Origin: CAZYFH01 sp965249175
Lineage (GTDB): Bacteria > Acidobacteriota > Vicinamibacteria > Vicinamibacterales > UBA8438
Length of the DNA stretch: 64,000 nucleotides
Direction: 5' to 3'
Assembly: GCA_965249175.1 (NCBI GenBank)
Contig: OZ252227.1
Coordinates: 6,138,001-6,202,000 of the forward strand
Shown here: one piece after another, positions 44,416-54,837 of the stretch
Position numbering within the stretch: position 1 is the stretch's first letter
Layout: each line of letters opens with the position of its first letter
Made by a program: the position numbers and the translations under genes
Notes under the pieces: generated by a model
The model's database searches: none
What the model saw: the letters and a program-made list of their open reading frames with translations, nothing else
Told to the model about the DNA's origin: nothing

Positions 44416-45219
44416 TCAGAACACGAACCGTATGCCAGCCGAAATACGGAGACCGGTCAGGTCGATCGGGTCGAACCCAGTGAAGTCACTTGTCACCTTC
44501 GCATCGGCCCAGACATACCGTGCTTCGCCGGTCAGGAACAGTTGGCGCATCAGCCTGATGTCGGCGCCGCCAAGCACGTGTGTGCTCGGCGTCCACGCGC
44601 TCGACTCGAGTCGCGCCGTAAAGATCGACAGGTCAAGGAAATCGACGAAATCGCCGAGCTGCTCGACCTCGTAGCGCATCAGCCCGACACCGGCGCCGAT
44701 ATATGGAACGACGCGGTTCGGAATCCATGTGTATTGCCCGATCGCGCGCCCGCGCGGCAGGATCGCCAGCACGATGCTGCCTGTCAGCTCGAGCTGACTG
44801 AGCGTGGTGTCTTGCTCGATGGGGATGCCGCTCTCGTCGAAATCTCGGTATTCGGAGCGAGTCAACGTGCTCGTGAAGTCCAACCCGGCGCGCGCGTCGA
44901 GGCGTGACCCGAGCGCGAAGCCGACGTCGATCCCGATGCCCGGCGCATTGAAGTCGCGCTGCTCGAGTGTCAGCGTCTCGGTCAGGAAGTCGTACAGGTC
45001 GGTCTCCGGGTCGAAGAGGTCGCGTCCGGCGCGCGCCGCGAACCATTGGCCACGGACGCCGACCGACGTCCCCGGCCGTCCGAACAGGAAATCGGGACCC
45101 GCTTGCTGCCCCGTCCCACCATCGGCGCCATCGGCAGAGACGACCACGGGACGACCGGCGCCGATCAGGACGGCGATGGTGGCGCAGAGCGCAAGTCTGC
45201 CGTGACGACGCTTCCGCAT
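44416..45219 (-). CDS. Outer-membrane beta-barrel protein
   Basis: A 267-residue exported protein. A signal peptide runs from MRKRRHGRLALCATIAVLIGAG. Alternating strands and turns follow, with GIGIDVGFALGSRLDARAGLDFT, VVPYIGAGVGLMRYEV and LTGEARYVWADAKV, ending in ISAGIRFVF with the C-terminal Phe typical of BamA-assembled barrels. I chose ATG 45219; the open frame further upstream lies in the intergenic region. Possibly a small porin or OmpW/OmpA-barrel-like protein. Confidence 0.82.
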   Translation of the reverse strand: MRKRRHGRLALCATIAVLIGAGRPVVVSADGADGGTGQQAGPDFLFGRPGTSVGVRGQWFAARAGRDLFDPETDLYDFLTETLTLEQRDFNAPGIGIDVGFALGSRLDARAGLDFTSTLTRSEYRDFDESGIPIEQDTTLSQLELTGSIVLAILPRGRAIGQYTWIPNRVVPYIGAGVGLMRYEVEQLGDFVDFLDLSIFTARLESSAWTPSTHVLGGADIRLMRQLFLTGEARYVWADAKVTSDFTGFDPIDLTGLRISAGIRFVF

Positions 45220-45404
45220 GACAGTGGGGTGGTGCACGGTTTGTACCGGTAAACTGCCCGTTCTCACAGGGGTTGGCCCGCCGCGTATCGTCCCGTTATC
45301 GCGACACCTGTCAGGGCGGACGGACGGCGCGTTCGAGTCGTGCGTCGTCACATCAGCGACGTCGCCTGACCCCCCGGTTGACCCCAGAGTATACGGGCGG
45401 CCTG

Positions 45405-45413
45405 TGCTATGCT
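45405..45413 (+). promoter_or_regulatory. Extended -10 promoter element before the DUF4159/MoxR cluster
   Basis: TG-C-TATGCT, an extended -10 form, 48 bp before the first gene of the cluster. No matching -35 at normal spacing; a TTGACC lies 24 bp upstream of the hexamer. Confidence 0.35.
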
Positions 45414-45460
45414 GCGAAGCCTTCAACGACACCGGACCTTCGTTCCCCCGGGAGCAATAG

Positions 45461-46393
45461 ATGCGGCCGTTACGCGCTGGAGTGATCGCCGTCGTCGTGC
45501 TGGCGTTGTCGGGCGTCGCGGTGGCGATGCGGGCCGGCATTCCGCTTGCCGATGGGTGGCGGACGCTCAGCGCGCGGGTGTTGGGGTCAGTCGCGTCGGT
45601 GTCGGCGACCGGCGCCCTCCTTGCCGCCGCCGCGGGTGGCCTAAGTGGCGCCCCCGAGCCCGGGCAGCGGTCGCAGCAAGGCGGCTTCGACCCACGCCAG
45701 TTGCTCGATCGCGGCCGCCGGACACTCGAGAGCCCGGCCGGCCCCCACGAGTTCTATTTCACTCGCGCCATCTACCGCAGCAGCGGCTGGCGGGGGCAAC
45801 CGTGGGCCGTTGACTTTCCGAAATCCGACCGGCAGTTCATGACGATCGTCAACCGTTTGATCGAAATCGACGCCTCCGAGCGGGAGAACGCGATTCGGCT
45901 CGACGACCCCAACATCCGGAAGTACCCGTTTCTCTACGCGCTCGAAGTGGGTGACATCGCACTCAGTCCACCAGAGGTCGAGGGTCTCCGCAACTACCTG
46001 CTCGCGGGTGGCTTTCTCGTCATTGACGACTTCTGGGGTTCGTGGCAGTGGTCGACGTTTGAACAGCAGATCCGGCGCGTCTTTCCTGAGTACCCGATTA
46101 TCGATATACCGCTCGACCATCCGATCTTCAACACCGTCTATAAGATTGAGGAGATTATTCAGGTCCCGGCCATCAACAACCACTATCGCGGCCGGACATG
46201 GGAATATGACGGGTACACGCCGCACACACGCGGTATCTTCGACGAGCAGGGGCGTCTGATGGTCATGATCAACTGGAACACGGACCTCGGCGATGCGTGG
46301 GAATGGGCCGAGCGCCCCGAGTACCCGCTCAAGTATTCGACGTTCGCCGTGGAGATGGGCGTTAATTTCATTGTCTATGCGATGAGCCATTAG
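45461..46393 (+). CDS. DUF4159 protein, paralogue 1
   Basis: Exported 310-residue protein starting the cluster, with GGGAG before the ATG. An N-terminal signal or anchor is followed by the DUF4159 domain (about 90-310). Landmarks are FTRAIYRS, RKYPFLYALEVGDIALSPPEVEGLRNYLLAGGFLVIDDFWG, DIPLDHPIFN and MVMINWNTDLGDAWEW, ending EMGVNFIVYAMSH. DUF4159 has a glutamine-amidotransferase-like fold by family assignment; I know of no established function. The motif order is the same in the two paralogues at 49.8 and 58.5 kb. Confidence 0.88.
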   Translation: MRPLRAGVIAVVVLALSGVAVAMRAGIPLADGWRTLSARVLGSVASVSATGALLAAAAGGLSGAPEPGQRSQQGGFDPRQLLDRGRRTLESPAGPHEFYFTRAIYRSSGWRGQPWAVDFPKSDRQFMTIVNRLIEIDASERENAIRLDDPNIRKYPFLYALEVGDIALSPPEVEGLRNYLLAGGFLVIDDFWGSWQWSTFEQQIRRVFPEYPIIDIPLDHPIFNTVYKIEEIIQVPAINNHYRGRTWEYDGYTPHTRGIFDEQGRLMVMINWNTDLGDAWEWAERPEYPLKYSTFAVEMGVNFIVYAMSH

Positions 46394-46512
46394 GCAGCGA
46401 TGCGCCAGCGCTCAGGGAACCCGCACCCTGGATCCTGGACGCGGCAGAACTCCCGCTGGACCCCTGGCCCCGGACCCCGATACGCTGAAGCCTGAACCCG
46501 ATTCTCGAGACC

Positions 46513-48792
46513 ATGTTTGACGCGCTCTTCGAGTTCCTCTTCAAGTATCGCCCGCTGATCTACGAGCAGGGGGATGTGGCGTTTCGCGCGTCGTGGGCCG
46601 GTGCGCTCGCCGTGGTGGCCGCGGTGGCGGCAGGCGCGCTGACGTTCCGCACCTACGCGCAGGTCCGGGGGAACAGCCAACCGCTCGATCGCAGCGTCCT
46701 CACCGCGGTCAGGCTGGCCGCACTCGCGGTGCTCGTCCTCTGCCTGATGCAGCCGGTGCTCGTGCTCTCCTCGGTCGTGCCACAGCAGAATTTCCTCGGC
46801 GTGCTGGTCGACGATTCACGCAGCATGCAGATTGCGGACCGTGACGAGACAGCGCGGCGGCAGTTCGTCGAGGACCACTTCGCGGCCGAGACGGGTGACC
46901 TCCGAGCCGCGCTGTCCGATCGGTTCGCGCTGCGCTTCTTCGGTTTCTCGACGGAAACGGATCGGCTCGACGACATCAGCGAGCTGGCCTACGCCGGCAC
47001 ACGCACGCATCTCGGGCAGGCGCTCGAGCGCGCACACGACGAGCTCTCCGGCGTGCCGCTGTCGGGTCTGGTCGTCGTGACCGACGGCGCCGACAACGCC
47101 GACACCGGTCTGGCCGAGTCGTTGCTCCCGATCCAGGCCGCGGGGGTCCCGGTGTTCACAGTCGGTCTCGGTCGGGAGGAATTCGACCGGGACATCCAGC
47201 TCAGCCGGGTCGAGACGCCCCGTCGCGTCCTCAGGGGCGCGGCGCTGGTCGTCGACTGTGTCATCACGCACCGCGGGTATCGAGGTGAGACGGTGACCGT
47301 CCAGGTCGAGGACGAGGGCCGCATCGTGGGCACCGAGGACGTCGAGCTGCCTGGCGACGGCGAGCCGAGGACGGTACGGATGCGGTTCACCGCCAATGAA
47401 GAGGGCCCGCGCCTGTTCAGCTTCCGCGTGTCGCCGCAGCCGGGCGAGATGGTCACCCAGAACAACGTGCGGAACGCGTTGATCCTCGTCGAAGATCGAA
47501 GCGAGAAGATCCTGTATTTCGAGGGTGAGCCGCGGTTCGAGGTGAAGTTCCTGCGACGCGCGGTGGCCGACGACGAGAATCTGCACGTCTCGATCCTGCA
47601 ACGCACGGCGGAGAACAAGTTCATGCGCCTCGACGTCGAGGACGCAGATGATCTCGTCGGCGGCTTTCCGACGACTCGAGCGGAGCTGTTCAGCTACAGC
47701 GGCCTCGTGCTCGGCAGCATCGAAGCCAGCCACTTCACCCCCGACCAGCTCCGCATGATTGCCGACTTCGTCAACCATCGCGGTGGCGGGCTGCTCATGC
47801 TGGGCAGCCAGCGGTCGTTCGCCGAAGGTGGATATGCGGGAACGCCGGTCGCCGATGTCCTGCCGGTCGTGCTCGACGACGAGCGCGCCGACAGCGAGGA
47901 GGACTTCTTCGTCGAGGTCAACGTCGAAACCACACGCGCCGGAGCGACCCACGCCGCCACGCAGATTGCCGACACGGAGGAGCTGTCGGTCGATCGCTGG
48001 CGCGAGCTGCCGCCCATCACCGTCGTCAACCCGATCACCGAGGTCAAGCCGGGTGCGACGACGCTGTTGACCAGCCCGGATGAGGAGCTCGTGGTTCTCG
48101 CGTTCCAGCGCTACGGGGCCGGCAAGTCGCTCGCGTTCCCCGTGCAGGACTCGTGGATGTGGCAGATGCACGCCGACATTGCCGTCGACGACATGACGCA
48201 CGAGACGTTCTGGCGCCGGCTCTTGCGGTGGCTCGTGGATGGGGTGCCCGACCAGGTCACGACCGATCTGCCGCAGGATCGCGTCGAGACGGACGAGCTG
48301 GTCACGGTGCTGGCGGCGGTCGGCGACGCGAATTTCGAGGAGCTCAACAACAGCGCCGTGACGGCTGTGGTGACGCACCCGAACGGTGACTTCACCGATC
48401 TCTCGATGGAGTGGACGGCGGAGCGGGACGGCGAGTACCGGTCCAGCTTCACGCCGAGCGAGGAGGGTTTCTACGAGATCCACGTCGAGGCGATGGCCGG
48501 CGATGAGGTGATCGGCGAGGACGTGACGTTCGTGCAGGTGGCTCCGAGCGACGCCGAGTACTACGACTCAACGATGCGGGCGCCGCTCCTGGAACGGATC
48601 GCCGAGGATACCGGGGGACGGTTCTACACGCCGGAGACCGTGTCGTCGCTCCCCGAGGACATTCAGTATGTCGGGCGCGGTGTGACCGTGGTCGAGGAGC
48701 GCGACCTCTGGGACATGCCGGCGCTCATGTTGTTGCTCGCCACGCTCGTCCTGGGCGAGTGGGGGTATCGGCGGTTCCGGGGGCTCGCGTGA
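46513..48792 (+). CDS. Large membrane protein with VWA-like and GATase-like domains
   Basis: A 759-residue protein. Two N-terminal membrane helices (about 28-45 and 60-82) precede a von Willebrand factor A-like domain with the metal-site motif VLVDDSRSMQ (about 97) and VVVTDGADNADTG. A central block LVLGSIEASHFTPDQLRMIADFVNHRGGGLLMLGS resembles the glutamine amidotransferase-like domain of such proteins. A final helix (MLLLATLVLGEWGYRRF) ends the chain. The architecture matches BatA/BatB-associated large membrane proteins of MoxR clusters. The stop overlaps the next GTG by 4 nt. Confidence 0.87.
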   Translation: MFDALFEFLFKYRPLIYEQGDVAFRASWAGALAVVAAVAAGALTFRTYAQVRGNSQPLDRSVLTAVRLAALAVLVLCLMQPVLVLSSVVPQQNFLGVLVDDSRSMQIADRDETARRQFVEDHFAAETGDLRAALSDRFALRFFGFSTETDRLDDISELAYAGTRTHLGQALERAHDELSGVPLSGLVVVTDGADNADTGLAESLLPIQAAGVPVFTVGLGREEFDRDIQLSRVETPRRVLRGAALVVDCVITHRGYRGETVTVQVEDEGRIVGTEDVELPGDGEPRTVRMRFTANEEGPRLFSFRVSPQPGEMVTQNNVRNALILVEDRSEKILYFEGEPRFEVKFLRRAVADDENLHVSILQRTAENKFMRLDVEDADDLVGGFPTTRAELFSYSGLVLGSIEASHFTPDQLRMIADFVNHRGGGLLMLGSQRSFAEGGYAGTPVADVLPVVLDDERADSEEDFFVEVNVETTRAGATHAATQIADTEELSVDRWRELPPITVVNPITEVKPGATTLLTSPDEELVVLAFQRYGAGKSLAFPVQDSWMWQMHADIAVDDMTHETFWRRLLRWLVDGVPDQVTTDLPQDRVETDELVTVLAAVGDANFEELNNSAVTAVVTHPNGDFTDLSMEWTAERDGEYRSSFTPSEEGFYEIHVEAMAGDEVIGEDVTFVQVAPSDAEYYDSTMRAPLLERIAEDTGGRFYTPETVSSLPEDIQYVGRGVTVVEERDLWDMPALMLLLATLVLGEWGYRRFRGLA

Positions 48793-49826
48793 GCGCGATC
48801 CGCCTCCGTTCCCTGCTCCTCGCGGCGTGGCTTGTCGCGGTGCCCGCCGGCGCATCTGCCCAGCAGCAGACCCACTTGCTGGTCGTCACCGGACTTGGTG
48901 GCGACCCGGCCTTTACCGAGCAGTTTCACGGGTGGGCCACCACACTGATCAACGCGGCCGAGACTCGCTACGACGTCCCCAGCGACAACATCACGTATCT
49001 CGGTGAGGATCCGGATCTCGACCCGGCGACCGTTGCCGACCGGTCGACGCGGGAAAACGTCGGTACCGCCGTGGACGGCATCGCCGCGCGCGCGGCCCCG
49101 GGAGACCAGATCATCATTGTGATCTTCGGGCACGGCAGCTTCACCGATACCGCGCGCGTCAACTTGCCGGGACGTGACCTGTCGGCCGACGACTTCGCCG
49201 AGCTGCTCGAACGCCTGCGCGGTCAGCATGTCGCCTTCATCAACACGGCGAGCGCGAGTGGGCCCTTCGTCGAGAAGCTCTCCGGCGCGGATCGGACGGT
49301 GGTCACCGCCACGCGGTCCGGTGGCGAACAAAACGCGTCGGTGTTCGGCGGATTCTTCGTCGAAGCGTTCGCCGAGGGCGAAGACGACGCCGATGCGAAC
49401 AAGGACCGACGTGTGTCGGTCCTCGAGGCGTTCACGTACGCGCGGCTCAAGGTCGAGCAGGCGTATGAGGCGGAAGGGAAGCTCCTGACCGAGCACGCGT
49501 TGCTCGATGACAACGGGGACGGTGAAGGGACGGCGGAACCCGATCCGTTGGCTGGTGACGGCATGATTGCGCGGACGCTGTTCTTGACGTCCGGCGAGTC
49601 GACCGCGCTCGCCGAGATGGCGTTCCCGGACGACCCCGAGCTGCGCCCGCTCTACGACGAGCGCGCGTCGATCGAGGATCGCGTCGAGGCGCTGCGGGTC
49701 CTGAAGGACGGGACCGATCCAGAACGCTACGAGCAGGAGCTCGAGACCCTCCTCGTCGAGCTGGCGCTGAAGGGCCGCGAGATCCGTCAGCTCGAAGCGG
49801 CGCGCGGGGCGCCGCGTCCCCGGTGA
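48789..49826 (+). CDS. Exported caspase/legumain-like pseudo-peptidase with EF-hand-like loops
   Basis: From the GTG at 48789, 346 residues: a signal peptide (LLLAAWLVAVPAGASAQ), then a clan CD cysteine-peptidase-like fold. The His site is G114-H115-G in IVIFGHGSF. At the nucleophile site the expected C-x-S-G is INTASASG (151-158), so Ser155 takes the place of the Cys, and the protein is probably inactive as a Cys peptidase. D202 to E213 (DANKDRRVSVLE) fits an EF-hand loop, and DDNGDGEG further on also looks calcium-binding. It is cotranscribed with both neighbours. Confidence 0.75.
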   Translation: MSAIRLRSLLLAAWLVAVPAGASAQQQTHLLVVTGLGGDPAFTEQFHGWATTLINAAETRYDVPSDNITYLGEDPDLDPATVADRSTRENVGTAVDGIAARAAPGDQIIIVIFGHGSFTDTARVNLPGRDLSADDFAELLERLRGQHVAFINTASASGPFVEKLSGADRTVVTATRSGGEQNASVFGGFFVEAFAEGEDDADANKDRRVSVLEAFTYARLKVEQAYEAEGKLLTEHALLDDNGDGEGTAEPDPLAGDGMIARTLFLTSGESTALAEMAFPDDPELRPLYDERASIEDRVEALRVLKDGTDPERYEQELETLLVELALKGREIRQLEAARGAPRPR

Positions 49827-49829
49827 CCC

Positions 49830-50618
49830 ATGGCGTCTGTGACCACGCTCAGGCGGGGGCGACGACGACGGGCCGGCGGGATGGTGGCCGGAGCGCTGGT
49901 ACTGGCCGCGCTCGCGTGGTCCGTGGGGCCGGCGGGCGCGGACGTGGCGCCGGGGAACGTGCCGTACGACGGCCGGCTGGTGTTCGTCCGGCTCCGCTAC
50001 GACATGGCGCGGAGCCTGGCAGGCGGGTTCTTCCGGCAGGACGTCAAGTGGGCGCACGACTACCCGCGTGCCGAGCGCAACCTGATGAAGATCCTCGAGG
50101 CGGTGACGCACGTGAATCCGTTCCAGGGGCCGAACGGCGGCAACGTACTTGCCCTCGACGACCCGGAGCTTCACAAGTTCCCGTTCGCGTATATGTCCGA
50201 GCCGGGCTTCTGGTATCCGACCGACGCCGAGGTCCTCGGTCTCCGCAATTACATGCTCAAGGGCGGGTTCGTCGTCTTCGACGACTTCTGGGGCGACCAC
50301 TGGCGCAACTTCGACGCACAGCTCCAGCGCGTCCTGCCCGGTGCCCGTCCGATCCCGATGGAGCTGGACCATCCGGTGTTCCAGTCGTTCTTCGACATCG
50401 ACACGCTGGAGATGCCCGGGCCGTACGGCCCGCCGGTCGAGTTTCACGGTGTCTTCGAGGACAACGACCCATCGGGTCGTCTGATGGCGATCGTGAACTT
50501 CAACAACGACATCGGCGAATACTGGGAGTTCTCTAATACAGGCGTGTACTCGGTCGATCTGACGAACGAGGCCTATAAGTTCGGCGTGAGCTACGTGGTG
50601 TACGCATTGACGCATTAA
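49830..50618 (+). CDS. DUF4159 protein, paralogue 2
   Basis: 262 residues, 3 nt after the pseudo-peptidase stop. A signal or anchor segment (GGMVAGALVLAALAWSVGPAGADVAPG) is followed by the DUF4159 domain: VRLRYDM, HKFPFAYMSEPGFWYPTDAEVLGLRNYMLKGGFVVFDDFWG, PMELDHPVFQSFFDID and LMAIVNFNNDIGEYWEF, with the end FGVSYVVYALTH. Distinct from paralogue 1 across the whole length, so the copies are old. Role in the cluster unknown. Confidence 0.88.
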   Translation: MASVTTLRRGRRRRAGGMVAGALVLAALAWSVGPAGADVAPGNVPYDGRLVFVRLRYDMARSLAGGFFRQDVKWAHDYPRAERNLMKILEAVTHVNPFQGPNGGNVLALDDPELHKFPFAYMSEPGFWYPTDAEVLGLRNYMLKGGFVVFDDFWGDHWRNFDAQLQRVLPGARPIPMELDHPVFQSFFDIDTLEMPGPYGPPVEFHGVFEDNDPSGRLMAIVNFNNDIGEYWEFSNTGVYSVDLTNEAYKFGVSYVVYALTH

Positions 50619-50671
50619 CGGGCCGGCGCCGCGGTTGCCCGCGCCAAGCCCAAAGCCCGAGGAGATTCGTT

Positions 50672-51726
<1,055 letters not shown>

Positions 51727-51730
<4 letters not shown>

Positions 51731-52644
51731 GCGACGCGACGCGATTCACGCCAGGCGGCGCGCGTTTCCTGGACCCCACGGTCCTCGCGCGCATCGGCAC
51801 GCTCAATCTGCTGGCGCGGATCGTCGTGGACGGTTTCATCAACGGTCTGCACAAGGCCCCTTATCTCGGCGTGTCGATTGATTTCGCCGAGCACCGGATG
51901 TACACCCCGGGCGACGACATTCGCTTCCTGGACTGGCGTGTGTTCGCCCGCACCGACCGCTATTACGTCAAGACGTTCGAGGCCGACACCAACTGCAACC
52001 TCTCGGTGCTCCTCGATGTCTCGCGCTCGATGAGCTTCAGGAGCAAGGGCATCACGAAGCTCGACTATGGGCGCTTCCTTGCGGCGTGCCTCTGCCACTT
52101 CTCGACGCAGCAACGCGATCGCGTCGGGCTGGTCACGTTCGACAGCGAGGTCGTGGAACGCGTGCCGCCGTCGGCGAAACACCTCGAGGTGGTCCTGCAC
52201 ACGCTCGATCACGTGGACGCCGGCCGCCCGGGGAGCCTCGCCCGGCCGATGTTCCAGATGACGGAGTACTTCAAGCGCCGCGGCATTCTGGCGGTGATCT
52301 CGGACTTTTACGAAGAGCCCGAGAGCATCGTCGAAGCCATCAAGCCTCTTCGCTACGGCGGCAACGACGTCATCGTGTTTCACATTCTCGACCCGGCCGA
52401 GATCGAGTTTCCGTATGAGGACGCGACCAGCTTCCAGGACCTCGAGACGGGCCGCAAGATGCCGGTGGTGCCCGAGAAGCTCCGCGAGCAGTACCGCGCC
52501 CTCGTGCAGGAGCACATCGCGGCGATCTCGAAGCTCTGCTCGCAGAACCGCATTGACTACGCGCTCTTCAACACCGCCACGCCGCTGGACCACGCGCTGT
52601 TTAAATACCTGGCGACGCGGCACAAAATGAGCCGGACACGCTAA
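51727..52644 (+). CDS. DUF58 (VWA-like) protein
   Basis: A 305-residue cytoplasmic partner of MoxR. DUF58 landmarks are GLHKAPYLGVSIDFAEHRMYTPGDDIRFLDWRVFARTDRYYVKTFEADTN, and the metal-site-like DVSRSMSF in LLDVSRSMSF. The C-terminus contains AISKLCSQNRIDYALFNT. The start at ATG 51727 overlaps the MoxR stop, and the stop shares one base with the BatA-like start, so the three genes are tightly coupled. Confidence 0.95.
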
Positions 52645-54725
52645 TGGGACTCTTGGCTCCGCTCTTCTTGCTCGGTCTGGCGGCGATCGCCGTGCCGGTC
52701 ATCATCCACATGATCCAGCGCGAACGGAAGGAAGTCCTCGAGTTCCCCTCGCTGATGTTCGTGCGCAAGATCCCCTTCCACTCGTTCCGTCGTCAGCGCA
52801 TTCGGCACTGGTTCTTGCTGCTGCTGCGGTGTGCGGCACTCGCGCTGCTGATGCTCGCCTTCGCTCGACCCTTTTTTCGGGCCGCAGCGCTGGCGGCCGT
52901 GACCGATGGGGCGCGCGAGGTGGTCATTCTCTTGGATCGCTCCTACAGCATGGGGTACGCCGACCGCTGGGATCGCGCCAAGGACGCGGCACGGGACGCG
53001 ATCGACGGCCTGGCGGCGGACGACCGCGCGACCCTGATCCTTTTCGACAGCGGCGCCGAGGCGGGCCCGCGGTCGACCACCGATCGGGCGAGCCTGACTG
53101 GCCTTGTCAACAACGCGGAGCTCGGGGCAGGTGTGACGCGCTACGGGCCTGCGTTGAAGCTGGCGGAGGGGATCTTCGACGGGTCCGATCTCCCGCGACT
53201 CGAGGCGGTGCTCATCACCGACTTCCAGCGCGTGGGGGTCGAAAGTGCGTCGGGGGTCCGTTTTCCCAGCGGGACGGTGCTCACGCCCATCGGTGTCGGT
53301 GGAGGTGACGAGGCAGAGGCCAATGTGAGCGTGGCGGGGGTGTTATTCAACCGCGAGTACTTCTCGGGACGAGAGCGGGTCGTGGTTGCGGCGCGCCTGA
53401 CGAACCGGGGTGCGGCGACTGTCACCGGGCTCGACGTGGCGCTCGAGATGGACGGTCGCGAGGTCGAGACGCTGACAGCCGATCTCCCGCCCAACGGCTC
53501 GACGACGGTCGACTTTGCCGCGGTCACACTTGGTGACGCGCCGATGGCCGGCGCGGTCCGGACCGCGGCCGATGCCCTCCCGACCGATGACGTGTTCAAC
53601 TTCGTCGTCACTCCGGGCCAGGTAGTCACGGTCCTGGTCGTGGGGAGCGGCCGCGCGTCGGCCGATGCCAACCTGTTTCTCACGCGGGCGCTCGGGATTG
53701 GCACCGCCCCGGCCTTCGACGTGCGCACGACGACGAACGACGGCTTCGGTGCGGCCGATCTCGAGGGGCGCCAGGTCGTCATCCTGAACGATGCACCGGC
53801 GCCGTCCGGGCAAACCGGCGCAGCCCTCGAAGCGTTTGTCGAGGGTGGCGGCGGCCTGCTCGTGGTCGCCGGCGAGCGGAGCGCGTGGCCGGCGGACGGT
53901 CCCGACCTGTTACCGGGCGTCGTCGGCAGCCCAGCGGACCGCGACGGGCGCGGCGGCAGCATCGGGTTCGTCGACTACTCGCACCCGGTCTTCGAGGTGT
54001 TTGCCGCCCCGCGCAGCGGCGACGTCACGACCGCGCGTTTCTTCCGCTATCGGCCGGTGGAGCCTGGCCCTGCGGCGGACGTCCTCGCGCGATTCGACGA
54101 TGGCAACCCGGCGCTCTCAGAACGGCGCGTCGGCAGAGGCACCGTCTTGCTCTGGGCCTCATCCATCGACAGCTATTGGAACGATCTTGCGAAGAAGCCC
54201 GTGTATCTTCCGTTCGTGCACCGACTCACCGAATACCTTGGGGCCTATACGCCGCCGACCCCGTGGTTCTCCGCCGGGCAGGTGCTGAATCTCGCCGAGC
54301 AGGAGGTCGTGCTGGGTACCGACGGAGTGGCTGGGGCGGAGTACGTGGTGATGTCGCCGTCCGGCTCGCGTATCCCAGTCGACGTCGGTGAGCGCGCCGG
54401 GTTCATCGATCTTGACGAGCAGGGGTTCTACGAAGTCCACGATGCCAACGCGGCCGAGACGGATCCGCTCACGCTGGCCGTCAACGTCGACCTGGCCGAG
54501 TCGGACCTGAGCGCGGTCGATCCGGAAGAGCTATCGAGTGCCTTGACCGGCCGCGCCGGGGGCGACCGCGCGGATGCGGCGGCGCCCGCACGCGAGGTCG
54601 GCGCCGCGGATCTCGAGCGACGGCAGGCGATCTGGTGGTACTTGCTCGTCGCGGCGTTCCTTCTCCTCGTTGCGGAAACGGTGGTGTCGAACCGGCTGTC
54701 ACGCACGGCGCTGAGCGCGGAGTAG
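52644..54725 (+). CDS. BatA-domain membrane protein with VWA and GATase-like parts
   Basis: A 693-residue membrane protein. The N-terminal BatA domain (1-75) has LAAIAVPVIIHMIQRERKEVLEFPSLMFVRKIPF and the second helix. The VWA-like domain has EVVILLDRSYSMGYADRWD (about 92-110). Later come a CARDB-like segment (RLTNRGAATVTGLDVALEMDG) and a GATase-like block VVILNDAPAPSGQTGAALEAFVEGGGGLLVVAGE. A C-terminal helix (WYLLVAAFLLLVAETVV) closes it. It likely forms the membrane platform for MoxR and DUF58. Confidence 0.9.
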   Translation: MGLLAPLFLLGLAAIAVPVIIHMIQRERKEVLEFPSLMFVRKIPFHSFRRQRIRHWFLLLLRCAALALLMLAFARPFFRAAALAAVTDGAREVVILLDRSYSMGYADRWDRAKDAARDAIDGLAADDRATLILFDSGAEAGPRSTTDRASLTGLVNNAELGAGVTRYGPALKLAEGIFDGSDLPRLEAVLITDFQRVGVESASGVRFPSGTVLTPIGVGGGDEAEANVSVAGVLFNREYFSGRERVVVAARLTNRGAATVTGLDVALEMDGREVETLTADLPPNGSTTVDFAAVTLGDAPMAGAVRTAADALPTDDVFNFVVTPGQVVTVLVVGSGRASADANLFLTRALGIGTAPAFDVRTTTNDGFGAADLEGRQVVILNDAPAPSGQTGAALEAFVEGGGGLLVVAGERSAWPADGPDLLPGVVGSPADRDGRGGSIGFVDYSHPVFEVFAAPRSGDVTTARFFRYRPVEPGPAADVLARFDDGNPALSERRVGRGTVLLWASSIDSYWNDLAKKPVYLPFVHRLTEYLGAYTPPTPWFSAGQVLNLAEQEVVLGTDGVAGAEYVVMSPSGSRIPVDVGERAGFIDLDEQGFYEVHDANAAETDPLTLAVNVDLAESDLSAVDPEELSSALTGRAGGDRADAAAPAREVGAADLERRQAIWWYLLVAAFLLLVAETVVSNRLSRTALSAE

Positions 54726-54837
54726 GCGGCGCGCGCGCCACGCCCAGGCGCTCCAGGCTCGGGGCTTAGGGCTCAGGGCTTAGGACCATCGTGTCGGACG
54801 TGTAAGATGAGGTTCGGGAAACGACGAGGCTGAGCCG

